From contig CAKTDC010000016.1 of assembly GCA_934541015.1 (NCBI GenBank), forward strand, positions 1 through 64,000: a stretch of DNA of 64,000 bases, in the 5' to 3' direction. How positions within the stretch are numbered: position 1 is the stretch's first letter; each line of letters opens with the position of its first letter. Origin of the DNA: an uncultured Luteimonas sp. (GTDB lineage: Bacteria; Pseudomonadota; Gammaproteobacteria; Xanthomonadales; Xanthomonadaceae). Shown in pieces: positions 48,654 through 57,200 of this stretch. Position numbers and translations under genes: made by a program. The notes below the pieces were generated by a model. That model saw nothing but the letters and a program-made list of their open reading frames with translations, did not search any database and had not been told where the DNA came from.

Positions 48654-50078
48654 ATGAACCTCGCCGCTACCGACACCATCGTCGCCATCGCCACCGCGCC
48701 AGGAGCCGGGGGCGTCGGCATCGTGCGCCTGTCGGGACCACGGGCCGGAGCCATCGCCCGCGCGCTGGCCGGTCGTGTGCTGCGGCCGCGGCACGCGCAC
48801 CACGTGCGCTTTTCGGCAGACGATGGCGAAGCCGTCGACGACGGCATCGCCCTGTTCTTTCCCGGGCCCGCGAGCTACACCGGCGAGGACGTGGCCGAAC
48901 TGCAGGCCCACGGCAGCCCGGCAGTGCTGCATGAACTGGTGCGCCTGTGCTGCGCCCTCGGCGCGCGCATGGCGCGGCCGGGCGAGTTCAGCGAGCGCGC
49001 CTATCTCAACGGCCGCCTCGACCTGGCCCAGGCCGAAGCGGTCGCGGACCTGATCGCGGCTGCCGACGTGCGTACCGCGCGCGCGGCGCGGCGTGCGCTG
49101 GACGGCGAATTCTCGCGCCGGGTGGAGGCGATCGCCGACGAACTGCTGGCGCTGCGCGTGCACGTGGAGGCGATGATCGACTTCGTCGACGAACCGGTCG
49201 ATGTGCTCGGCGGCGACGAGGTGGCGCGGCGGCTGGCCCGGGTCGGGGCGGCGCTGCAGGCGCTGACCGCCGATGCCGACCGCGGCCGCCGCCTGCGCGA
49301 CGGGCTGCACGTCGTGATCGTCGGCCCGCCGAACGCGGGCAAGAGTTCGCTGCTCAATGCGCTGGCCGGGAACGACCGCGCCATCGTCACCGACATCGCC
49401 GGCACCACCCGCGACCTGCTGCACGAAACCGTGCGCGTGGGCGGGGTGGAGCTGTCGCTGGTCGATACCGCCGGGCTGCGCGCCGGCGGCGACGCGATCG
49501 AGCGCGAAGGCATGCGCCGGGCGCAGCAGGAGCTGTCCCGCGCGGACCTGGCGATCGTGGTGCTTGATGCGCGCGATCCAGAGGCAGGGCGCGAGGCGGT
49601 GGCTGCCGCCATCGCCGATGTGCCGCGGCGGCTGTGGCTGCACAACAAGATCGACCTGGTGCCCGATCCCGCGGCGGACGGGGCGACCGCCCTGACGTCC
49701 GCACCCGGTGGCGATGCCGGACCTGCCAGCGCGACGCCGGCCAGGCCCGGCGCGGGCGGCCCGGTGGACGAGCCGCCGCTGCGCCTGTCGATCCGTACCG
49801 GCGCCGGCCTGGAGCCGCTGCGGGCGACCCTGGCCGGACTGGCCGGCCACGGCGCCGGCGACGGCGCCTTCACCGCCCGCCAGCGCCAGGTGCAGGCGCT
49901 GCGGGACGCCGGCGAAGAGCTGCAGCAGGCGCAGGGGGAATTCGCCGGCAGCGGTTCGCTCGACCTCGCCGCCGAGCACCTGCGCCGCAGCCACGACGCC
50001 CTGGGCGAAATCACCGGCCGCACCCTGCCCGACGATCTGCTGGGCCACATCTTCTCCACCTTCTGCATCGGCAAGTAG
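48654..50078 (+). CDS. mnmE: tRNA uridine-5-carboxymethylaminomethyl GTPase MnmE
   Basis: The 474-residue protein has the N-terminal formyl-THF domain ([24 protein letters not shown]), the helical domain and an inserted G domain with [26 protein letters not shown] and NKID. It ends in FCIGK, the essential C-terminal Cys motif. With MnmG it modifies U34 of several tRNAs. About 35 Ala/Gly/Pro residues are inserted between NKID and the last G-domain strand. The start at 48654 matches the family N-terminus; there is no ribosome-binding site, only a heptamer repeat. An in-frame ATG at 48501 would translate through that repeat. Confidence 0.95.
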   Translation: MNLAATDTIVAIATAPGAGGVGIVRLSGPRAGAIARALAGRVLRPRHAHHVRFSADDGEAVDDGIALFFPGPASYTGEDVAELQAHGSPAVLHELVRLCCALGARMARPGEFSERAYLNGRLDLAQAEAVADLIAAADVRTARAARRALDGEFSRRVEAIADELLALRVHVEAMIDFVDEPVDVLGGDEVARRLARVGAALQALTADADRGRRLRDGLHVVIVGPPNAGKSSLLNALAGNDRAIVTDIAGTTRDLLHETVRVGGVELSLVDTAGLRAGGDAIEREGMRRAQQELSRADLAIVVLDARDPEAGREAVAAAIADVPRRLWLHNKIDLVPDPAADGATALTSAPGGDAGPASATPARPGAGGPVDEPPLRLSIRTGAGLEPLRATLAGLAGHGAGDGAFTARQRQVQALRDAGEELQQAQGEFAGSGSLDLAAEHLRRSHDALGEITGRTLPDDLLGHIFSTFCIGK

Positions 50079-50305
50079 GCCGCCGGCCGCACCAGGGCCT
50101 GCGGGGGCGGTTCGCGTCCCGTCCGTGCAGCCGCAAACCTGTCCAGGGGCGGCGCGTGCCGGGCCGGCAGGGCGTCGTGTCCCTGCGCAAACACACGGGC
50201 CCGCGCCACGGCCGCGCTGCAGGTGGGTCGACAGGACCCGATGGAGGTCCGACGAGGCTGCACACGAAGCTGAACACCACCGATGGTGTCCCTTACCGGC
50301 CCCGT

Positions 50306-50321
50306 CCCCCGTAGTAGGGGG
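50306..50321. promoter_or_regulatory. Inverted repeat upstream of the CHAT gene, possible operator
   Basis: CCCCCGTAGTAGGGGG lies 127 bp before the CHAT-protein start in a 369-bp gap (50079-50447) that otherwise holds no gene I can support. It may be a regulator site; the binder is unknown. Confidence 0.35.
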
Positions 50322-50447
50322 GTGCGGGAGCGGATCCATGCCCGCGCCGGAGCGGGCGACGAGCCGTGCGGCGGTGGGGCCGGGTGCAGCGGGTATCCGG
50401 CCGCTGCCGGCCGGCAGTCGCCCGCAGGTTTCTTCAGGAGTACGACG

Positions 50448-52550
50448 ATGCGGAAGCGGGTGAGACTGTCCATCGGGGCGCTGGTGCTGGGCTGCATGGC
50501 CGCCGGCGTGGCGGTGCAGGCGCAGGACGCGGCCAGCGGCCAGCGGGCGCCCGCGGCGTCGCCCAGGATCCTGGACGCCGACACGGCGCTGGCGCTGAGC
50601 GCCGAAGGCGCGCTGCTGTACGACCAGGAAGAGGTCAAGGCCGACGGCTACCAGTACTGCAGCCAGGCCGTGGCCCTGGCCGAGGGGGGTGATTTCCGTG
50701 CCAGCATCCGCGCCGCGAGCAAGGCCCTGAGCATCGGCCAGCAGACCGGCAACCAGGATCTGGTGGCCAAGGCCAACCGCGACCTCGCCATCGCCTACAG
50801 CTACTCGGGCAACCTCGACAAGGCCGAGGAGTTCGCCCGCCGCGCGCTCGACCATGAAGCGACCGATCCCACCCAGGTGCTCGGTCCGGCGCACAAGATC
50901 ATCGGCGACGTCCACCAGCGCCGCGGCGAGCACGAGGCCGCCGTCGCCAGCTACGAGACCGCGCTGGCCGGCAGCTCCGACCGCTACCGCCCGCTGGTCG
51001 AGACCTCGCTGGTCAACGCCCTGATCAAGGCCGGCCGCGCCGATGCCGCCCGGGCCCGCCTCGACGCCATGCCCGTGCCCGAGGACGCGCTGCGCAACCA
51101 GTACGAGCGCACCCGGGCCGAACTGCTGCTCGCCGAGAACCGTCCCGCCGAAGCCCGCGACCACTGGCGGCACCTGGCCCAGCAGGCCGCTGGCGAGGAT
51201 GGCGCCTACCACCGCCTGTGGGCGCTGGAGGGGCTGGCCCGCAGCGAGCAGGCGCTGGGTGACCAGGCCGCGGCCGCGGCCTCGATCGGCCAGGCCATCG
51301 ACAGCCTCGACCAGGTCCGCGCGCGCTTCCGCAGCGAAGAGTTCAAGATGGGCCTGTTCTCCGACGTGCAGCACGTGTTCGAGCGCGCGGTCGATCTCAA
51401 CTCCCGCCTCGACCAGCCGGCGCAGGCCTTCGACTACAGCGAGCGCAGCCGCGCCCGCGCCCTGCTCGACGACGTGCGCGAGCGCGCCGAAGTGCGTGAC
51501 GAGGTGACGGCGACGGTGACCCTGCAGCAGCTGCAGGCCAACCTGCGCCCCGACGAGCGCGTGGTCGAGTTCCACGCGCTCGAGGACCGGCTGCTGGCCT
51601 GGGTGGTGTCCCCGACCGGTATCCGCGAGCACAGCTACGCGCTGCCGCGGCGCACGCTTGAACAGCTGGTCGAGGCCTTCCGCGACCGCATCGTCGGCGG
51701 CTATCCCATGGCCGTGGACGCCGCGCGCCAGATCGGCGACCTGCTGATGGCGCCGCTGGCGCTGGAGCCGGGCACGCGCCTGATCATCGTCCCGCACGGC
51801 GCGCTGCACTACCTGCCGTTCCAGGCGCTGCGCCCGGGCGGCGATTACCTGATCCGGCAGCACCCGATCGCGATCTCGCCCTCGATCAGCATCGCCGTGC
51901 AGCTGGCCAGCCAAGAGCCGCGCGTGGCGCCGCGCCTGGTCGCCTTCGGCAATCCGGCCGTCCAGGACGCCAACCGCGACATGTCCCTGCCGGCGGCGGA
52001 GGACGAGGTCAAGCGGCTGGCGGAGATGTTCCCCGACACCCGGCTGTTCCTCAACGCCGACGCCACCAAGAGCCGCTTCAGCCAGGTCGCCGGCGACGCC
52101 CGGATCCTGCACGTCGCCGCGCACGCCCTGGCCGACCGGGTCGACCCGCTGTACTCGCAGGTCCTGCTGGCCGACGAGAACGGGCGCAGGAACTTCCTGG
52201 AAGCCCACGAGATCCTCGGCATGGATCTGAGCGACGTGTCCCTGGTCACGCTGTCGGCCTGCGAATCGGGCCTGGGCCGGGTGGCGGCCGGCGACGAGGT
52301 CCTGGGCTTTCCGCGGGCCTTCCTCGCCGCGGGATCGTCGACCCTGATCCTGTCGCTGTGGGAGGTGGACGACCGCGCCACCGAGATCCTGATGACCACC
52401 CTCTACGGCGAGCTGGCCAAGGGCACCGACGTGCAGGTCGCGATGCAGCGCGCGCAGCTGGCCGTGCTCGATCGCGGGGATATGGAACATCCGGTCTTCT
52501 GGGCGCCGTTCAACACGATCGGCAACTGGCGTCTGGTCACGAGGAACTGA
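50448..52550 (+). CDS. Exported TPR-CHAT protein (caspase-like fold)
   Basis: The 700-residue protein has a signal peptide (about 5-25, ends VQAQ) and TPR-like helical repeats (about 60-300). A linker helix (FDYSERSRARALLDDVRERAE) leads into a CHAT domain (about 370-700). The catalytic pair is visible: H559 in HVAAHALAD and C605 in LSACESGLG, followed by GDEVLGFPRAFLAAGSSTLI, a CHAT hallmark. CHAT domains are caspase/separase-type cysteine proteases. AGGAG precedes the start. Two bases separate it from the tpsB-type gene, and the tpsA-type gene follows, so it is probably co-expressed with them. Cleavage of the exoprotein or its transporter is my inference. Confidence 0.9.
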   Translation: MRKRVRLSIGALVLGCMAAGVAVQAQDAASGQRAPAASPRILDADTALALSAEGALLYDQEEVKADGYQYCSQAVALAEGGDFRASIRAASKALSIGQQTGNQDLVAKANRDLAIAYSYSGNLDKAEEFARRALDHEATDPTQVLGPAHKIIGDVHQRRGEHEAAVASYETALAGSSDRYRPLVETSLVNALIKAGRADAARARLDAMPVPEDALRNQYERTRAELLLAENRPAEARDHWRHLAQQAAGEDGAYHRLWALEGLARSEQALGDQAAAAASIGQAIDSLDQVRARFRSEEFKMGLFSDVQHVFERAVDLNSRLDQPAQAFDYSERSRARALLDDVRERAEVRDEVTATVTLQQLQANLRPDERVVEFHALEDRLLAWVVSPTGIREHSYALPRRTLEQLVEAFRDRIVGGYPMAVDAARQIGDLLMAPLALEPGTRLIIVPHGALHYLPFQALRPGGDYLIRQHPIAISPSISIAVQLASQEPRVAPRLVAFGNPAVQDANRDMSLPAAEDEVKRLAEMFPDTRLFLNADATKSRFSQVAGDARILHVAAHALADRVDPLYSQVLLADENGRRNFLEAHEILGMDLSDVSLVTLSACESGLGRVAAGDEVLGFPRAFLAAGSSTLILSLWEVDDRATEILMTTLYGELAKGTDVQVAMQRAQLAVLDRGDMEHPVFWAPFNTIGNWRLVTRN

Positions 52551-52552
52551 AG

Positions 52553-54283
52553 ATGCGCCATCGCAACCAACAACGGACCCGTCGCAGCGGCAGCCGGAAG
52601 GCCTCGATCCTGGCCGGCGCGATCGCCGCGCTGCTGTGCTCCGCCGCCGCTGCGCAGGACGCGCCGCAGCAGCTGCCGGCGGCGCCGGATTCGCTCGACA
52701 GCGCGCCGGCCACGGCCGCCGCTGCAGCCGATGCGGCCGAGCAGCCGCAGCAGCTCCCCGCCGCGCCGCAGGCGCAGGCCAGCTTCGTGCTCAGGGACGT
52801 GGTGTTCAAGGGCGTGACGATGTTCGACCCGGCCGAGTTGCGCGGCCTGGTTGCCGACAGCATCGGCCGCACCGTCGCCTTCGCCGACCTGCAGGCGCTG
52901 ACCCAGCGCGTCACCAGCCACTACCACCGCCACGGCTACATCCTCTCGCAGGCGGTGCTGCCGGTGCAGGAGGTCAGGGATGGCGTGGTCGAGATCAGCG
53001 TCATCGAGGGCCGGCTCAATTCGGTCAAGGTCGAGTTCGATCCGGCCACCCCGATCGCCAGGGAGCGGATCGAGCGCATGGTCCAGCCGCTGTCCACCGG
53101 CGGCGCCCTGGACGGGCCGCGCTACGAGCGCACCATGCTGCTGATGGCCGACCTGCCCGGCGTGCGCCCGCAGTCGACCCTGGAAACCGGGCGCCAGATC
53201 GGCAGCAGCGACCTGGTCGTGGAGGTCGCGCCGACCGACCGGCGCGTGCGCTACTCGGTCGAGCTGGACAATCACGGCACCGAGGAAGCCGGCCGCTACC
53301 GCCTGGGCGCGACCATGCGCGTGGCCAGCCCGTTCCGGATCGGCGACAACCTCGACCTGCGCCTGCTGGCTTCGGACGAGAAGATCCTCGAAGGCGAGGG
53401 CACGCTGTTCGGCCGCGCCTCCTACGAGATGCCGCTGGGCCACAACGGCACCCGCCTGGGCGTGGGCGTGTCGCGGGTGTCCTACAGCCTCGGCGGCGAG
53501 TTCGAGATCCTCGATGCCACCGGTGTCGCCCGGATCTACGACGTCGGCGTGACCCATCCGCTGCTGCGCCAGCGCGGCCAGAACCTCTACCTGCGCGGCT
53601 ACGTCGACCGCAAGGACCTGACCGACGAGCTGCGGGCGGTGGATTTTTCCGCCGACAAGCGTGCCCAGGGCGTGGGCCTGTCCTGGTCATGGGAGCGGCG
53701 CGACAACCTCGGCGGCGGCGGCTACTGGAGTTCCGGCGGCGCGCTGTATTTCGGCGAGCTCGACCTGCTCAATGCCGCCATCCGCGAAGTCGACGCCGGC
53801 CCGTTCGGGCGCAACACCGAGGGCAGCTTCCGCAAGCTGACCACCCAGTTCGCGCGGCTGCAGCGGCTGACCGACCGGCTCAGCCTGCGTGCCGCGGTCG
53901 GCGTGCAGCTGACCGACGGCAATCTCGACGCCTCGGAGAAGCTTTCGCTCGGAGGCCCGCGCGCGGTCCGCGCCTATCCTTCCAGCGAGGTGCTGGTGGA
54001 CGAGGGCGCGATCGCCAACCTCGAGCTGCGCTGGGCGATGAACCAGGCCTTCTCCGGCTTCGTCTTCCACGACATCGCCACCGGCGACATCAACCACGAG
54101 CCGGGACCGTTCGATCTCGACAACAGCCGCACCATCCGCGGATCGGGCCTGGGCCTGAGCTACGGCGCCCGCTCGGGGCTGTCGGGCGTGCTGACGGTCG
54201 CCTGGCGCGGCAGCGAGCCGGCGGTCACCGACGGCGGCGACCGCGATCCGCGCGTGTTCTTCCATCTGATGAAGAGTTTCTGA
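52553..54283 (+). CDS. TpsB transporter, ShlB/FhaC/HecB family
   Basis: The 576-residue protein has a signal peptide (about 17-35) and an Ala/Gln/Pro-rich linker. A POTRA region follows (about 77-210: FVLRDVVFKGVTMFDPAEL, YHRHGYILSQAVLPVQEVRDG, VVEISVIEGRLN). A 16-strand type barrel ends the protein with VFFHLMKSF, the C-terminal Phe of Omp85-class proteins. It exports its partner TpsA across the outer membrane without ATP. It lies 2 bp after the CHAT gene and 16 bp before the TpsA-type gene. Confidence 0.93.
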   Translation: MRHRNQQRTRRSGSRKASILAGAIAALLCSAAAAQDAPQQLPAAPDSLDSAPATAAAAADAAEQPQQLPAAPQAQASFVLRDVVFKGVTMFDPAELRGLVADSIGRTVAFADLQALTQRVTSHYHRHGYILSQAVLPVQEVRDGVVEISVIEGRLNSVKVEFDPATPIARERIERMVQPLSTGGALDGPRYERTMLLMADLPGVRPQSTLETGRQIGSSDLVVEVAPTDRRVRYSVELDNHGTEEAGRYRLGATMRVASPFRIGDNLDLRLLASDEKILEGEGTLFGRASYEMPLGHNGTRLGVGVSRVSYSLGGEFEILDATGVARIYDVGVTHPLLRQRGQNLYLRGYVDRKDLTDELRAVDFSADKRAQGVGLSWSWERRDNLGGGGYWSSGGALYFGELDLLNAAIREVDAGPFGRNTEGSFRKLTTQFARLQRLTDRLSLRAAVGVQLTDGNLDASEKLSLGGPRAVRAYPSSEVLVDEGAIANLELRWAMNQAFSGFVFHDIATGDINHEPGPFDLDNSRTIRGSGLGLSYGARSGLSGVLTVAWRGSEPAVTDGGDRDPRVFFHLMKSF

Positions 54284-54299
54284 GTCCAGGAGCAGCAAG

Positions 54300-57200
54300 A
54301 TGACTCGTCCCCTTTCCGCCAGGACCTCCCGTCGCGCCGCGCGCAGGCGCCTTTCCGTGCATCCGCTGGCCGGTGCGATCCTGCTGGCGATGGCGGCTTC
54401 GGCCCACGCGCAGACGCTGCCCTTCCTTCCCACTCCCCCGGCCGTCGACCAGTTGCCCCAGGAGGCCACGCGGGTCTCCGGAGAGGTGAGGGTGGGAACA
54501 CCGTGGGTCAACCCCGATACCACCAGGAACACGCTGACCATCACCCAGGAGTCACGTGGCGCGATCCTGGAATGGGCTTCGTTCTCGATCGGGCAGAACG
54601 CCGAGGTGATCTTCGATCACCGCTTCGGCAACAACGCCGTCACGCTGAATCGGGTCATGGGTTCCGATCCGTCCCAGATTATGGGGTCTTTGACGGCCAA
54701 CGGCAGGGTATTCATCACCAATCCAAACGGCGTGCTGTTCGGTGCCGGCTCTCAAGTCAATGTCGGCGGACTGGTGGCCTCGACTCTGGCCATTTCCAAT
54801 GACGCCTTCAACGCCGGGGTGAGCTCGGGCGAATTCGCCTTCACGGCGGTGGAAGCGACGGGCAGCTTGGCGCACTTGGTCTGGAACCAGGGCAGTCTCA
54901 ACGCAAGCCAGGCCGGCGGCATGATCGGGCTGCTCGGCCTCGCGGTGGTCAACCACGGCGACATCGTCGCCAACAGCGGCAGCGCGCTGCTGGCTGCCGG
55001 TACTACTGTGACGCTGGACGTCGGCGGCGATGGCCTGACCCAGATCGCGTCCGTGACCAGCGTCACGGCGCAACCGGCGCAGGTGGAAACCGCCGGCACC
55101 ATGCGCGCCGATGGCGGGCTGATCCAGCTCCGGTCGGAACATCAAGGCAGGGGGGGGAGCGGCATATCGGTGACCGGTCTCCTCGCCGCCAACACCTTGG
55201 AGGAACGGACTGGACGCATCATCCTGGACGCTGGCGATGCCCTCGTCAGCGTGGGTTCGCGCACGTTCGCCGAGCCTGAGAGCAGGCTGCTGCCGCCACC
55301 GGAGCAGATGGACACGTCCATCCTTGCCGTTGGTGCCGACGACGGAGCCCGGGGCGGCAGCATCGAGGTCAGGGGAAGGGGCATCCAGATCCTCTCTCTC
55401 GACAACGCTGCGCTCGGCAGGCACACCCAGCAGACCCTGTCCGCCAGCGGTAGCGGTGGCGGCGGCAGCATCCGCCTGGAATCGACAGGCGAGATCCAGC
55501 TGCTCAAAGCCGCGGCTGGTGGCCCCCATACGATCGAGCTGAGCGCGGATGCGGTGAATGCGGGCAGGGCCGGAAGCATCGACCTGGTGGTCGACAACGG
55601 ACTGCCGGCCGATTCTGGCGTGTTGGGAATCCACACCACCGGTGCAGTGCGGTTGAGCGCCCGGGGATTGGGTGACTCGACCCATGGCGGCCGGATCAAT
55701 ATCGACAGTGCGGGCGGCGCGGCGGTGTTCGGCCTCGACCAGGTCGGGGACTGGTACGGGGATGTCCTGCTCACGGTCGACGGCCAGACCGGTGGTGGCA
55801 GCATCAACGTAGACGCCGCCATGGTCGCAGCCGACCATCGCACGACGCTGTCGGCCAGCGCGGTGGACGATGGCGCAGGCGGGGACATCCGCATGCTCGG
55901 CACCTGGGGATTACGCGCCCACGGCACACTGTCGGCGCGCGGTGCGGGAACCGGAAACGGCGGGCGGATCGAAACCTCGGGCAGCGGCCTCCGGCTCCAC
56001 GGCCTCACGGTCGATACCGGGGCGGACGGCGCCGTCAATGGCAACTGGCTGATCGACCCGTTCAACATCTCCATCGTCCACGGCGACGCGACCGGATCCT
56101 TCACGCCGGGCGAAGCGCTGATTCCGCTTCTGGATACCGAAGTCCAGGACGGCGACATCAACAACGCCCTGGATGCGGGCACCAGCGTGCACATCACCAC
56201 TGGGGACTTTGCGGTCACCGCGCCCGCCAGTTCGGGCAACATCGTCTTCGATGACCAGTACGGCGACATCGAGATCATCTCCAGCAGCAGCACCGCGGTC
56301 GAGTTCCGGCTCGATGCGCATCGCGACATCATCAGCGATGACGGGTTCACGATCCAGAGCAATGCGGCGCCGCTGGATGTCGTCTTCAACGCCGGCCTCG
56401 ACCCGTCCGGGGACGCCGGAACCATCGAACTGGTGCAGGCGGTGATCCGGACGGGCGGGGGAGACGTTTCGCTGCGTGCCGGTTCGGGCCAGAGCTCGGT
56501 CACGCTCGGCGAGATCGACGCCGGCAACGTGTTGTTCAGCACGGCGACGGGCAGCATCGGAATCAACGGCAGCCGGATCCTGGCAACCGGCGACATCGGT
56601 CTTTCCGCCCTGGGCAACGCCGCGTCGACCGGGCTCGGAATCGACAGATCCTCGTTGACCAGCACCGGCGGCGACATCGAGCTGGTCGGGCGCGCCGGCA
56701 ATCTCTTTGGCGCCTTCACCCAGGGAGTCGAGCTGAGCGGGGGGACCTCCGTCGACTCGAGCGGGCACATCGAGATCCGGGGCTTGAGCGAGGCGATCGA
56801 GGGCTACCCTTATCTGCACCATGGCGTCCTGATCGGCGGCGGGGCGCGGGTGGGCAGCGCAGATACCACGAGCGTACGCGTGGTGGGAGAAGTGATCGCG
56901 CCCGACGACCAGGTCGGCATCGGCCTGGGCGCTTCGTGGCAGCCCTGCTTCAGCGCAGCCACCGGCTGCGCCATCATGGGCCAGCGGATCGTGCTGCAGG
57001 GGGCCACGCCCGAAGGCGCCGCCATCGAAACCGTCGGAGACTTCGCGTCGGTCAGCGCAGGCCAGGTGATCAACCTGCGCCCGGGCGGGGTCAACGCCGA
57101 CGGCAGCGTGCGCGAGGAGACCGGCCAGCAGATCGCCGTGGGCGATGGTCTGGCCGGTACGTTCAACGTGACCCAGGACATGCTCGACCGACTGGACGCG

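Noticed and set aside
48117..52490. Very long open frame on the minus strand opposite mnmE and the CHAT gene
   Set aside because: It runs through repeat copy C and is antisense to well-supported genes; it arises from third-position GC bias and has no family similarity.
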